A stretch of DNA of 56,537 nt from Candidatus Zipacnadia bacterium (GCA_029820945.1 JALGUJ010000027.1:1-56537); one strand, 5' to 3'. Shown: positions 47,348-56,537, numbered from the stretch's first letter. The notes: a model not told the origin generated them from the letters alone. Made by a program: numbers and translations.

Positions 47348-48802
47348 TTGCCCGAGACCCAGCGCGAGGCCGCCCAGGTCCCGGTTCTTCGCATCCTGGA
47401 GGAACGCCCCGACGAGTGCGCCTACCGCACGCTCACCCGCAGGCAGAGGCTCGCGGGGCTGGCGCTGGCCGGCGCGCTCGCCGTCGCTCTTGTCTGGCGG
47501 CCACTGCCCACGCTCATCGTCCTCAACGGGCTCGCGATCATCTTCTACGTCGTCCACTCGGCCTACAAGTTCTCCCTCGTCTGGCTTTCGCTGGAGCGCC
47601 CGGTGCTCCTGGACGCCAGCGAGGAGGAGTTGCGGGCCGTGGACGAGGCGTCGCTGCCGACCTACACGCTGCTGATCCCGCTCTACCGGGAGGCGGCGGT
47701 GCTCCAGGGGCTCGTGGACGGCCTCAGCCGGCTCGACTACCCGCCCGACAAGCTCGACGTGATGCTGCTGCTGGAGGAGGACGACGAGGAGACGATCGCG
47801 GCGGCGCGCGAGATGGCCCTGCCGCCGCACATCCGGGCCGTGATCGTCCCCGACAGCCAGCCCAAGACCAAGCCGAAGGCCTGCAACTACGGACTCTTCA
47901 CCTGCGACTCCGACCTGCTGGTGATCTACGACGCGGAGGACCGGCCCGAGCCCGACCAGCTCAAGCGGGCCGCCATCGCCTTCAGCCGGGCGCCCGACGA
48001 CGTCGTCTGCCTGCAGGCCAAGCTCAACTACTACAACCAGCGGCAAAACCTGCTCACCCGCTGGTTCACCGCGGAGTACTCCGTCTGGTTCGACCTCTTT
48101 CTGCCCGGGCTGACGGCCTCGGGCGCGCCGGTTCCGCTGGGCGGGACGAGCAACCACTTCCGTGTCGAGCCGCTCAAGGAGCTGGGCGGCTGGGACCCGT
48201 TCAACGTGACGGAGGACTGCGACCTGGGCGTGCGGCTGCACAAGGACGGCTGGCGCACCGCCATGCTGGCCTCCACGACCTGGGAGGAGGCGAATGGAGC
48301 CTTCCTCTCGTGGTTCCGGCAGCGCTCGCGCTGGGTCAAGGGCTATCTGCAGACCTGGCTGGTGCACATGCGCCACCCGCTGCGCATCATCCGTGAGCTG
48401 GGGCCGGGGGGCTGGTTCAGCTTCCAGATGACCATCGGCGGCTCGCTGGTATGCTTCCTCATCAACCCGATCTACTGGGCGATGACGGTGCTGTGGCTGC
48501 TCACGCACTCGGCCGTCATCGCCGCGCTCTTCCCGCCCGCGATCTACCTGCTGGGCAGCTTCTGCCTGTTCGGGGCCAACTTCGTCTTCGTCTACATGGC
48601 GGTGGCGGGCTGCATGCATCGGCAGTACTATGACCTCGTCAAGCATTCGCTGCTCACCCCGGTCTACTGGCTGATGATGAGCATCGGCGCCTACAAGGCC
48701 GTGGCCCAGATCATCGTGCGCCCGCACTACTGGGAGAAGACCGAGCACGGCATATTCGACCTTCGGGTAACGGGCTCCGGCGGGGAGGGGGACGTGGGGT
48801 GA
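47348..48802 (+). CDS. Membrane-embedded GT2 glycosyltransferase, cellulose-synthase-like
   Basis: The product has 484 residues, read from TTG 47348 (GAGGGAG upstream; start uncertain). Two N-terminal helices, then a GT-A domain: YTLLIPLYREAAVLQGLVDGL, LLLEEDDEET, LVIYDAEDRPEPDQLKRA (D-x-D), VTEDCDLGVRL (TED) and SWFRQRSRWVKGYLQTW (QxxRW). Several C-terminal helices follow. These are the D, DxD, TED, QxxRW residues of processive beta-glycan synthases. There is no PilZ domain. It probably makes an exopolysaccharide. The stop overlaps the next GTG. Confidence 0.9.
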   Translation: MPETQREAAQVPVLRILEERPDECAYRTLTRRQRLAGLALAGALAVALVWRPLPTLIVLNGLAIIFYVVHSAYKFSLVWLSLERPVLLDASEEELRAVDEASLPTYTLLIPLYREAAVLQGLVDGLSRLDYPPDKLDVMLLLEEDDEETIAAAREMALPPHIRAVIVPDSQPKTKPKACNYGLFTCDSDLLVIYDAEDRPEPDQLKRAAIAFSRAPDDVVCLQAKLNYYNQRQNLLTRWFTAEYSVWFDLFLPGLTASGAPVPLGGTSNHFRVEPLKELGGWDPFNVTEDCDLGVRLHKDGWRTAMLASTTWEEANGAFLSWFRQRSRWVKGYLQTWLVHMRHPLRIIRELGPGGWFSFQMTIGGSLVCFLINPIYWAMTVLWLLTHSAVIAALFPPAIYLLGSFCLFGANFVFVYMAVAGCMHRQYYDLVKHSLLTPVYWLMMSIGAYKAVAQIIVRPHYWEKTEHGIFDLRVTGSGGEGDVG

Positions 48803-50313
48803 GCGCGCGCCTGACCCGGGCGGAGGTCTGGCTGGTGTTCGCCCTCGTGGTGGCTCTGACGCTCGGCGTCGGGCTCCGCGGCCGGCTGATGGACCGGCGG
48901 GTGAACTGGGACGGCCTGGCGGCGGTGGCGCACGCCAATGACGTCTTCCGCGCCGGTCCGAACGCGAATCTGGCGATGATCGGGTTTGTGCAGCCGCCGC
49001 TGCCCGCGCTGCTGCAGCTTCCCGTGGTGCTGGTCGCGCCCTGGCTGGCAACCAGCGGACTGGCGGCGAACCTGCTGGGCGCGCTGTCGGCCGGCGTTGC
49101 GACCGTGCTGCTGCTGGGGCTGGCGGCCGAGTGCGGGCTGTCCCGGCGCGCCAGGTGGCCCCTGGTCGCGGTCTTCGCGCTGCATCCGCTGGTCCTGGGC
49201 CCCGCGGCCTGCGGCGCGCCCGTGGCGTTGCTCACCGCCCTGCTCATGGGCGCGGCGTGGGGACTGCTGCGCTGGTCGCGAACGCAGGCCCTGCGCGACC
49301 TGATCGCCTCCAGCCTGGTGCTGTCGGCCGCTCTGATCACGCGCTACGAGACCGCGTTCATCGTGGTCGGCGCCCTGATCTACCTCGCCTGGGGCATCCT
49401 CCGCAACGGCGGGAGCTGGAGCAGGCTGGAGGGCACCATGATTACATTCGGCCTGCCGATCGTCTACGTGGGCGGAATCTGGGTGGCCGCGAACTGGGCC
49501 ATCATGGGCGACCCCTGGCACTTCGTCCGCGAGAGCTTCGCGGCGGCTCCGGCGACGAGCGGCGAGATGCTGTCGGCGACGATCCGGGTGGGGCTCGTCG
49601 CCTTCTTCCCGATCCTCGCGTTGGTGTATAATCAGATGGGCGGTGCAGGGCACCACGCCGGGCCGGCGCGCCCCGTGGCGCTGCTGGTGCTCATGGCGAT
49701 GGTGGCGCCGGCCGTGTTCCCGCGGGTCTACGCGGGCCTCGCCGAGAGCGACTGGAGCCGACTGGTCTCCGTTCTCGCCATGGTGCTGGCCGGCGGCTTC
49801 GCGATGCTCGCCGCCGCTGCGGGCGAGCTGAGCGCTGGGCGGCCGCACCGTGCGCCACCGCACGGCAGCGTCCTGATCGTGGCGGCCAGCCTGCTGGTCG
49901 TCATCTGGCTGGGGGCGCAGGGGCGGGCGCTGCCCGGGCCGTGGCCGCAGGCGTATCTGGGACGGGGTCCACTGGCCGACGACGCGCGGCACGAGCTGAC
50001 GGCCGCGAGCCTGCTGCGCGAGGCCGGCCTGCCCGAGCAGCGGAGACACCTGGTCGTGGGCTGGCCGGGATTCGCGGTCGCCCTCTTCGCGGGCAGGTCG
50101 GGCGACGTCGCGGTCATCCGCACGAGTGAGCTGGCCGACGAGATCGGGTCGCTGTGGGCGGGGAGCCGGCTCGTGATCCTGGCCGGGGCGGAGGCGGGAG
50201 CGGTGCCCGAATCGGCGTTCGACGCCAACCTGGGCCTGCCGGCGCCACTGGCCCTCCAGGAGCAATGGCGCTCGGGGCCGTGGCGATGCTACGAGGTAGT
50301 ACGCACGCACTGA
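48799..50313 (+). CDS. Polytopic membrane protein, GT39/ArnT-like
   Basis: The product has 504 residues. The start is GTG 48799, overlapping the preceding stop (GTGA). About ten membrane helices. DRRVNWDGLAAVAHANDVF near the N-terminus has the Asp in the first extracytoplasmic loop expected of GT-C enzymes, and GFVQPPLPALLQLP resembles the second conserved loop. LITRYETAFIVVGALIYL is typical of mannosyltransferase-like proteins. A soluble-like C-terminal stretch follows. It probably transfers a lipid-linked sugar, cooperating with the GT2 enzyme upstream. Substrate is unknown. Confidence 0.7.
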   Translation: MSARLTRAEVWLVFALVVALTLGVGLRGRLMDRRVNWDGLAAVAHANDVFRAGPNANLAMIGFVQPPLPALLQLPVVLVAPWLATSGLAANLLGALSAGVATVLLLGLAAECGLSRRARWPLVAVFALHPLVLGPAACGAPVALLTALLMGAAWGLLRWSRTQALRDLIASSLVLSAALITRYETAFIVVGALIYLAWGILRNGGSWSRLEGTMITFGLPIVYVGGIWVAANWAIMGDPWHFVRESFAAAPATSGEMLSATIRVGLVAFFPILALVYNQMGGAGHHAGPARPVALLVLMAMVAPAVFPRVYAGLAESDWSRLVSVLAMVLAGGFAMLAAAAGELSAGRPHRAPPHGSVLIVAASLLVVIWLGAQGRALPGPWPQAYLGRGPLADDARHELTAASLLREAGLPEQRRHLVVGWPGFAVALFAGRSGDVAVIRTSELADEIGSLWAGSRLVILAGAEAGAVPESAFDANLGLPAPLALQEQWRSGPWRCYEVVRTH

Positions 50314-50386
50314 GCCGCTCCTCTGGCTCGGACTTCATCCGATCCATCAGGCTTGCGGGGCGCCTCGATGTCGGGAGGACGCCATC

Positions 50387-53293
50387 TTGCGCCAACTGAC
50401 GCTGTGCCTCGCCGCCCTCACCCTCGCCGGGGCGTCCACCGCCCAGGAGACCTACGGGCCGGTGCGCGGCGAGATCACCGGCGGCAGCACCGTGTACTCC
50501 GTTGACACTCCGGTCTTCGAGACCACCGACGACACCACCTTCCAGACCGAGCGCTACGGGAAGGACTTCACCTACCTCTTCCACGGCCTGCCGCCCGGGC
50601 CGGCCCGGCTGAAGCTGGGCTTCTGCGAGAACCGCTGGACCAAGCCGGGCGAGCGCGTCTTCGACGTGCAGGTGAACGGACAGGCGGTGCTCGAGGACTT
50701 CGACATCCTCCGCCACGCAGCCGTCAATGAGGCGCTGACGAGGAGGGCAGACATCACCGTGCCGGAGGGGGGGCCGCTGGAGGTCCGTTTCGTGGCGGAG
50801 ACGGACAACGCAAAGGTGAACCTGATCCGCATCTACACCTCCGAGTGGGTGCTGGAGACCAGGCCACGCGACGAGAGGGCGACGTCGCTTCAGCCGCGCC
50901 AGCGCGACCTGCCTCAGTCCGAGGACGTGTGGGAGACCCAGCTCGGCCGCCTGGGGAGCCGCGTCGCCATCAATCCGCGGCCCCAGCAGGGGGTATGGTG
51001 GCAGAGCCCTCTCGGTCACGCGCAGTACCGGAGCGCCTACTTCGACCCGGGCACCGTGGACTTCAAGCAGTCGCCCGTGCGCCATGTCTTCGGCGTGAAG
51101 GTGGGGGAGACGGTGGTCTCGCTGCCCTTCGACGACCGACTGGCGCACTTCCCGACGATCGAGCAGACCGAGACGCTCACCCGCCTGTCCTATGCCTGCA
51201 GCTCGCCGGCGCTTCCGGTGGATGCACGCTTCACCTGGTCGGCGCCGTTCTACCCCGGCGACGTGCGGCTCAGCGTCGCGCCCTACCTGACGCTGGAGGT
51301 GGAGGTGACCGGCAACGATGTGGCGCGGCAGAGCGGGCAGGTGCTGATCGGCCGCTCGCTGCCCATCGGTCAGCCGATGCGCGCGTTCTCCCACGAGGGG
51401 ATCACGGGCCTGCGGCGCACGTCGGAGGTGTTCGGGATCGCCACGGAGGAGCGCTGGGTGGTGGACGACGCCTCCGCCTTCCACCTCTACACCACCGGGC
51501 TGCCGCTCGGTGAGCCGCCCGCGGACGAGCAGATCACGCAGAGGACCGACAGCGACGGGCGCGTCGTGCTTCCGCTGGTCTGGGACCAGCCGTACGGTGG
51601 GCTGGTCTGGGACTTCACGGTCGCGCCGGGCGAGACGAGGCGCTGCCGGGTCGTCTACATCGGCTGGGTGGACGCGCCGGTGCAGATGGTTGCGGAGGTC
51701 GAGCACCGGTTCAAGTATCACGAGCTCTTCGAGGATCCCGACGAGGTCGCGCGCTATGCCTTCGAACACTGGGACGAGATCGAGGAGCGATGCGCGTTCC
51801 TCGAGGCCAGCATCGCCGAGGCGACCCTCCCCGAGGCGCTGAAGCAGCTCCTGGCCTTTGCCACGCACAGCTACCTCGTGAACACCTGGTGGACCACCTC
51901 GCCCGAGGGTGCGGACTGGTTCACGGTCTGGGAGGGCTGCTGCCAGCTCCAGTCCACGGTGGACGTGGAGTACAACGTCGCGCCCTTCTACTTCCACCTG
52001 TGGCCCGAGCTGCTGCGCATGGAGCTGGATGAGTGGGTCGGCCACATCGGCGAGGGCGTGCTCAGCCACGACATGGGGGTGGGGCTGGAGGTCAACGGCA
52101 TGGCCTACTGGCACCCCATGGAGATCGAGGAGAACACGAACTTCGTGCTCCTGCTCCACCACTACTGGCGACACACCGCCGATGAGGCGGCTGTGAGACG
52201 CCACTACCCGGCGGTGCGCGAGCTGCTCGGATGGATCACCTCCGCCGACACGGACGGGGACGGCTTCCCGGAGCAGGGGCTCTACAACACGATCGACCAG
52301 GGCTCGCCGGCGGTGCAGTATGCGCCGGACCAGGTCTACCTGGCGATGCGCTCCGCGGCCGCCTACACGGCGGGCGCGCAGATGGCGCGGCTCGTCGGGG
52401 AGGATGCCGACGCCACCACCTGGGACGGGCGGAGGGACCTGGTCATGCGCACCCTCAGCCGTGAGGGCTGGCTCGACGACCACTACGTCGTCGCCTTGAA
52501 CCAGTACGAGCAGGCCGGCGCGGCCCGGCCTGCTGAGGCCGGTGAGCCGATGGGCGAGCCGGTCTACGACCCGATCGGTGACGCCATGATGATGGACGAC
52601 GAGGCGGGCGGGTATGCCGGCTGGGACGCGGGGTACGCAACGACGCCCGCGCAGCCGATGAGCGGGTGGGACAGCTACTCGATCTACACCACGAACGGGC
52701 TGGTCTACCCGATGCGCTCGGGGATGGATGTGGAGGGACTGGACCTGGCGAGCCTGCGGCGCGACCTGCGCAACGCCACGGCCGCCACTCTCGACGAGTT
52801 CGGCTCGCCGCACACCAGCCACGAGAGCAACATGTGGGTCTCGCAGAACATCTGGCGGGACATCGCGGCGGCGTACCTGGGGATCGACTGGATCGACAAC
52901 GCCGAGCGCTACTGGGACCTGGAGCGCTACATCAACACCCACAAGTTCGGCGCCTTCACCGACGTCTACGTCTACGGCCGCGACTCGACCTCGCTCGATT
53001 ACTACCCGCGCGGCGTGGCGGCCTACGGCCTCATCAACGCACTCGCGGGGCTGCAGTTCGACCGCGTGCGGGGCATACTCTCCATTGCGCCCCTGCGCGC
53101 GCCGCTGCGGATCCCGCTGACGATGTTCGCGGACTGGCGGGCGAGACAGATGCCGTGGCTGGCGATCGAGGGCGATCCGACGCGGCCGCGGGTCTCCATC
53201 GAGGGTGACGTCCCTGAGGGCATCGAGTTCCGCCTTCGCCCGCGGGGCGAGCCCTTCGCAGAGGGACAACCGATCGACGTAACCGCGCAGTAG
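50387..53293 (+). CDS. Exported malectin-domain plus six-hairpin glycosidase-like protein
   Basis: The product has 968 residues. The start is TTG 50387, with GGGAGG at 50371-50376. The signal peptide is MRQLTLCLAALTLAGASTAQ. Residues 20-150 form a malectin-like carbohydrate-binding domain (VYSVDTPVFETTDDTTFQTERYG, quoted in part; FTYLFHGLPPG; RVFDVQVNG). A beta-sandwich follows, then an (alpha/alpha)6 barrel with HSYLVNTWWTT, FTVWEGCCQLQSTVDVEYN, DTDGDGFPEQGLYNTID and DEFGSPHTSHESNMWVSQN, ending in a beta domain. The GH15/GH116-like catalytic acids cannot be assigned with confidence. A large calcium-like DTDGDG motif is visible. It is an exported polysaccharide-active enzyme of unresolved family. 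Confidence 0.75.
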   Translation: MRQLTLCLAALTLAGASTAQETYGPVRGEITGGSTVYSVDTPVFETTDDTTFQTERYGKDFTYLFHGLPPGPARLKLGFCENRWTKPGERVFDVQVNGQAVLEDFDILRHAAVNEALTRRADITVPEGGPLEVRFVAETDNAKVNLIRIYTSEWVLETRPRDERATSLQPRQRDLPQSEDVWETQLGRLGSRVAINPRPQQGVWWQSPLGHAQYRSAYFDPGTVDFKQSPVRHVFGVKVGETVVSLPFDDRLAHFPTIEQTETLTRLSYACSSPALPVDARFTWSAPFYPGDVRLSVAPYLTLEVEVTGNDVARQSGQVLIGRSLPIGQPMRAFSHEGITGLRRTSEVFGIATEERWVVDDASAFHLYTTGLPLGEPPADEQITQRTDSDGRVVLPLVWDQPYGGLVWDFTVAPGETRRCRVVYIGWVDAPVQMVAEVEHRFKYHELFEDPDEVARYAFEHWDEIEERCAFLEASIAEATLPEALKQLLAFATHSYLVNTWWTTSPEGADWFTVWEGCCQLQSTVDVEYNVAPFYFHLWPELLRMELDEWVGHIGEGVLSHDMGVGLEVNGMAYWHPMEIEENTNFVLLLHHYWRHTADEAAVRRHYPAVRELLGWITSADTDGDGFPEQGLYNTIDQGSPAVQYAPDQVYLAMRSAAAYTAGAQMARLVGEDADATTWDGRRDLVMRTLSREGWLDDHYVVALNQYEQAGAARPAEAGEPMGEPVYDPIGDAMMMDDEAGGYAGWDAGYATTPAQPMSGWDSYSIYTTNGLVYPMRSGMDVEGLDLASLRRDLRNATAATLDEFGSPHTSHESNMWVSQNIWRDIAAAYLGIDWIDNAERYWDLERYINTHKFGAFTDVYVYGRDSTSLDYYPRGVAAYGLINALAGLQFDRVRGILSIAPLRAPLRIPLTMFADWRARQMPWLAIEGDPTRPRVSIEGDVPEGIEFRLRPRGEPFAEGQPIDVTAQ

Positions 53294-53312
53294 ACCACAG
53301 AGGTGATCGACC

Positions 53313-55544
53313 GTGCCCGAATGCGTGCGGCATGTGACGACGGAGCGCTACGACGTGTGCGTGGTCGGCGCGGGGCTGGCCGGGATCTGCGCCGCGCTGT
53401 CGGCGGCGAGGTGGGGCGCGCGCACGGCGCTGGTGGATGATCGCCCGGTGCTCGGGGGGTGCTCGAGCAGCGAGATCCGCGTGCCCGCCAGCGGCGCCGC
53501 CTCCTTCAACCCCTGGGCGGCCGAGACCGGGATCATACGCGAGCTTATCATCGAGGACCGGGTTCGCAACCACGCGCCCGTCGGCTACGGCCAGGCGAAC
53601 GCAGTCTGGGACATGGTGCTCTACGACGCCTGCCGCAGCGAGCCGAATCTCGAGCTGCACCTCAACACCTGCATCGACCGGGTCGAGATGGCCGATGACC
53701 GCACCATCGCCGAGGTGCGCGGGACGCAGTCGCACAGCGGGAGCCGGCTGTCAATCCCCGCGGAGCTGTTCATCGACTGCAGCGGGGACGCAGCGGTCGG
53801 TGTCGGCGCGGGCGTGCCCTTCCGCGTCGGCCCGGAGGCGCGCTCGGAGTACGGCGAGCCGCTTGCGCCGGAGGATCCGGACGACTTCGTCATGGGCTCC
53901 AGCCTGGTCTTCCGCGCTGTTGACACCGGGCACGAGTGCAGGTTCGAGCCGCCGGAGTGGGCGGAGGTCTACGACTACCCCGAGGGCATCCCGTACCGCG
54001 CCACGCGCGACCTGAGCGGCGGCTACTGGTGGATCGAGATCGGCTGGCCGCTGGATACGCTGCACGACGACCCCGAGATCCGCGATGAGCTGCTGCGGCA
54101 CGTCTTCGGCGTGTGGGATCACATCAAGAACCGGGGGCGCCAGCAGGATCAGGCCCGAACGTGGGCGCTGGACTGGGTGGGCTTTCTGCCGGCCAGGCGC
54201 GAGAGCCGGCGCTTCGTCGGGGCACACGTGCTGACGCAGCAGGAGATCCAGAGCCGCGAACCCCTGCCGGACACGGTCGCTTACGGCGGCTGGTCGATCG
54301 ATGACCACACGCGCGGGGGCATCACGGCGCTGGACAAGCGGCCCTCGTTCGACGCTGTGCGCGTGGCGGATTACTTCGTCAGCCCCTACCCCATCCCGCT
54401 TCGAAGCCTCTATTCGAATGAGGTGGGCAACCTGCTGTTCGCGGGGCGGGTCCTCAGCGCCAGCCGCGTGGCCTTCCTGTCGCTGCGCGTGCAGCAGACG
54501 CTGGCGACGACCGGCCAGGCGGCGGGCACGGCGGCGGCGTGGTGCATCGAGAACCAGGCCCGGCCGCGGGACCTGACCGATGTCGGGCCGGTCCAGCAGC
54601 GACTCGTGCGCGACGGCTGCTACCTACCGGGCGTCGCCGACCGGAACCTGGCCCGGGACGAGCTCGGGGCGACCGCATCGGCGTCGAGCACGGCGGCGCT
54701 GAGCGCCGAGGCCGACGACGAGGGCCTGGCGCTTAGCACGATTCCCGCCGCTCTGATCCCCATCTCCGCCGACCGAATCGACCGGGTGGAGCTGTGCCTG
54801 GACAACCGCGGTGCGGAGGCCGAGGCCACGGTCAGGCTCCATCCGGCCGGCGACGTCTGGGACCTCGATGCCCTGGCGGAGGAGCCTCTGGCGACCGCCC
54901 GGGTCTCGGTCCCGGGCGGCACGCGCTGGCTCGGCGCGGACCTGGAGGTCGAGGTCGAGCCGGGCCTCTACTGGGTCCTGGTCGAGGGAGGCGAGGACGC
55001 GATCTGGCGCTATGCGCGCGGACTCCCGCCGGGCACGGCGTGCTGCAGCGTAGCGCCGGACGGCACGCGGTGGTTCACCCGAGGGGGCCCGGACGGGTGG
55101 CGGTGGCTGGCGCTGCGAGTCCGGCCCGAGAGCCGGCCGTTCGGCCCCGAGCAGGCGATCAATGGGTGGGCCAGGCCCGACCGCTTCACGAACCTGTGGA
55201 TCTCCGACCCGGACGAGAGCCTGCCGCAGTGGCTGGAGGTGGGGCTGGTCGCGCCCACGCGGTTCGACACGGCGGCGGTGGTCTTCGACAGCAACCTCAG
55301 CCGGACGAACAGGGGGATGCCGGGGTTCTCTCGGGCGCCGGAGTGCGTGCGGGATTATGTGCTCGAGGCGGAGATCGATGGACGGTGGCAGGAGTTGGTG
55401 CGGGTGACGGGCAACTACCACGGGCGCCGTGAGCACCACTTCGAGGCCGTCGTGGCATCCCGCGTGCGCCTGACGGTAAGCGCGACGAACGGGGACCCGT
55501 CGGCGCGGGTGTACGCGCTGCGCCTGTACGACGACGGCCAATGA
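53313..55544 (+). CDS. FAD-dependent oxidoreductase with C-terminal galactose-binding-like domain
   Basis: The product has 743 residues. The start is GTG 53313, with GAGGTGA at 53300-53306. The N-terminal Rossmann motif YDVCVVGAGLAGICAALSAARWG, then GGCSSSEIRVP, a middle IDCSGDAAVGVGAGVPFRVG, and LLFAGRVLSASRVAFLSLRVQQTLATTGQAAGTAAA match the FAD_oxidored family, which lies in polysaccharide-degradation clusters. Residues 590-740 (WARPDRFTNLWISDPDESLPQW, FDTAAVVFDSNL) look like an F5/8-type jelly-roll. There is no signal peptide. The substrate could be a sugar or sugar acid; that is inferred from neighbours. Confidence 0.8.
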   Translation: MPECVRHVTTERYDVCVVGAGLAGICAALSAARWGARTALVDDRPVLGGCSSSEIRVPASGAASFNPWAAETGIIRELIIEDRVRNHAPVGYGQANAVWDMVLYDACRSEPNLELHLNTCIDRVEMADDRTIAEVRGTQSHSGSRLSIPAELFIDCSGDAAVGVGAGVPFRVGPEARSEYGEPLAPEDPDDFVMGSSLVFRAVDTGHECRFEPPEWAEVYDYPEGIPYRATRDLSGGYWWIEIGWPLDTLHDDPEIRDELLRHVFGVWDHIKNRGRQQDQARTWALDWVGFLPARRESRRFVGAHVLTQQEIQSREPLPDTVAYGGWSIDDHTRGGITALDKRPSFDAVRVADYFVSPYPIPLRSLYSNEVGNLLFAGRVLSASRVAFLSLRVQQTLATTGQAAGTAAAWCIENQARPRDLTDVGPVQQRLVRDGCYLPGVADRNLARDELGATASASSTAALSAEADDEGLALSTIPAALIPISADRIDRVELCLDNRGAEAEATVRLHPAGDVWDLDALAEEPLATARVSVPGGTRWLGADLEVEVEPGLYWVLVEGGEDAIWRYARGLPPGTACCSVAPDGTRWFTRGGPDGWRWLALRVRPESRPFGPEQAINGWARPDRFTNLWISDPDESLPQWLEVGLVAPTRFDTAAVVFDSNLSRTNRGMPGFSRAPECVRDYVLEAEIDGRWQELVRVTGNYHGRREHHFEAVVASRVRLTVSATNGDPSARVYALRLYDDGQ

Positions 55545-55564
55545 CGGCTGGAGGATGATCGGCG

Positions 55565-56537
55565 ATGGCTGACGAGCTGCACGCGGGAATGGCGAAGATC
55601 GACATTACGCCGCCGCTGGGCCTGACGATGTCCGGCTACGGTGCTCGCACCGAGACCGCGCAGGGAATACAGGACCCGCTCTACGCCTACGCGCTGGTCC
55701 TCGAGCAGGGCGACGAGGCCTGCGGCATCGTGGTCGGCGACCTGATCGGCGTGCCGCGCAATCTCTCCGAGATGCTGCGCGAGCGCGTGCAGGAGCTGTG
55801 CGGGCTCGACCCCGAGAGGGTGCTGGTCTGCGCGACGCACACGCACTGGGGCCCGGCGCTCGAGAGGTCGAACTACCTGACGACCGAACTACAGGCGGCC
55901 GTGTCCGAGGAGTACACCACGACCTGCATGCGATTGATGGCGGGGGCGGTCGCCGAGGCCTGGCGGCTTCGGGAAGCCGCGGTGGCGCTCTGCGGCACCG
56001 GCGAGGCCGACCTGGTGAAGTTCAACCGTCGGCCCGTCACCGCAGACGGCAACACGGCGATGAACCTGACGCTCCCTCTGGAGCAGGCGCTCGTGGCCTC
56101 GCGCGTGGGAGCGGAGCTGGCGGCGACGTGGGAGAAGGGCGGCCCGCGAGGCGAGCGCCTCAGCGAGCCGATGGACGACGTGCAGGGGCTGCGGATGGGC
56201 CCGGCGAACACGCATCTGCCCGTGCTCAAGCTCCTGCGGCCGGACGGCTCGCCGATCGCGGCCGTGCTGTCCTTCGGCTGTCACCCTGTCTGCGGCGGTG
56301 ACAGGGAGACCACCTTCTACGACTACTCCGCCGACTACCCCGGCTGGGCCCGGCGCGTGCTTGAGCTGACGCTGGGCTGCCCGGCGGCCTTCCTGCTGGG
56401 CTGCGCCGGCGACCAGGTCCCGCTGCGGCGCCAGGCGGACTCGCGCAAGCGCATCGGCCACTCGGTGGGCGCCGAGGCTCTGCGCGTGTGGGAGCTCGTC
56501 GAGGGCGATGGGATCGGGCCGCTACGCGTCGCCAGCC
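55565..56537 (+). CDS. Neutral/alkaline ceramidase-like hydrolase, N-terminal part (cut by window edge)
   Basis: At least 324 residues are visible from ATG 55565 (GGAGG at 55550-55554). MAKIDITPPLGLTMSGYG and the segment ATHTHWGPA match the N-terminal domain of the neutral/alkaline non-lysosomal ceramidase family, with LSFGCHPVCGGD giving another metal-binding His and LLGCAGDQVP following. In this family His residues bind zinc, and many bacterial members sit in carbohydrate clusters with unknown substrates. There is no signal peptide, unlike true secreted ceramidases. The end lies beyond the window. Confidence 0.85.
   Translation, partial: MADELHAGMAKIDITPPLGLTMSGYGARTETAQGIQDPLYAYALVLEQGDEACGIVVGDLIGVPRNLSEMLRERVQELCGLDPERVLVCATHTHWGPALERSNYLTTELQAAVSEEYTTTCMRLMAGAVAEAWRLREAAVALCGTGEADLVKFNRRPVTADGNTAMNLTLPLEQALVASRVGAELAATWEKGGPRGERLSEPMDDVQGLRMGPANTHLPVLKLLRPDGSPIAAVLSFGCHPVCGGDRETTFYDYSADYPGWARRVLELTLGCPAAFLLGCAGDQVPLRRQADSRKRIGHSVGAEALRVWELVEGDGIGPLRVAS

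Noticed and set aside
50114..53269. A 1051-codon open frame on the minus strand opposite the malectin-domain hydrolase
   Set aside because: Antisense shadow: the plus strand has a signal peptide, RBS and domain motifs, while this frame has none.
1..56537. CRISPR array, tRNA or rRNA genes
   Set aside because: No regularly spaced direct repeats and no recognisable tRNA or rRNA segments were found on reading; a tRNAscan/Infernal run would confirm.

Overview
This is a GC-rich bacterial window (roughly two thirds G+C) with no rRNA, tRNA or CRISPR array that I could find. Two tandem prepilin-like proteins carry the N-terminal motif [20 protein letters not shown], the continuation [12 protein letters not shown] and a C-terminal H-X9-DG motif. 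That combination is typical of Armatimonadota, and to a lesser degree Planctomycetota and Lentisphaerota. An Armatimonadota-like genome is therefore my best guess. A housekeeping cluster with Firmicutes-like gene order, a ferredoxin-dependent 2-oxoacid oxidoreductase, an anaerobe-type homocysteine pathway and many carbohydrate-active genes fit a free-living, probably anaerobic or facultative polysaccharide degrader. That lifestyle is inference.

Layout. (1) 1-6660 is a rearranged accessory region. It holds a TIM-barrel glycosyl-hydrolase-like gene split by an in-frame TGA, a decayed IS256-family transposase, a nucleotide-cyclase fragment, a LacI-family regulator, two H-X9-DG prepilins and the tail of a fucosidase-like gene. 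A segment at 1-304 also occurs at 3144-4574, but copy 1 lacks almost all of the lacI gene. A 120-bp element carrying a LacI-type operator lies upstream of both the hydrolase and the pilins. (2) 6665-12810 holds dprA, then a RecQ-like helicase fused to a ComF phosphoribosyltransferase, then a divergent RecB/Cas4-like Fe-S protein. The helicase and nuclease motifs look inactivated. A gluzincin metallopeptidase, an MscS-like channel and a HAD hydrolase follow. (3) 12893-17151 holds a secreted protein, a GH78-like rhamnosidase and a Trm112-like zinc protein behind a good sigma-70 promoter.

(4) 17318-33104 is a long co-directional block: glycosyltransferase, O-antigen ligase/TPR, aroQ, M24 peptidase, efp, accB, a pilin-like gene, accC, DUF2273, nusB, xseA, xseB, dxs, TPR protein, nadK and recN. 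From aroQ to recN it parallels the classical Gram-positive order, with a pilin-like gene between accB and accC. The AccB has Arg where the biotinylated Lys is expected. (5) 33141-36496 encodes a four-subunit VOR-type 2-oxoacid:ferredoxin oxidoreductase and a translin-family protein. (6) 36497-39750 is a sulfur-assimilation unit: promoter, structured leader with intrinsic terminator, cysK, a small ORF, a DUF39/HcyBio protein and an NIL-ferredoxin protein. Together they could make cysteine and homocysteine from sulfide. (7) 39778-40554 holds a stand-alone response regulator behind a consensus promoter and a roughly 173-nt long-hairpin element that resembles 6S RNA.

(8) 40555-45634 (minus strand) holds sugar-catabolic genes: xylulokinase, a cyclophilin-like protein, two TIM-barrel isomerases and glycerate kinase. 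(9) 45907-56537 holds a secreted PpiC-type foldase, two membrane glycan-synthesis proteins, a malectin-domain six-hairpin hydrolase, an FAD oxidoreductase with a carbohydrate-binding-like tail, and the start of a neutral-ceramidase-like hydrolase cut by the window edge.

The most promising leads are the dprA/RecQ-ComF/RecB-like trio with degenerate catalytic motifs, the BCCP lacking its canonical biotinyl lysine, the cysK attenuator leader, the 6S-like RNA and the duplicated operator cassette.
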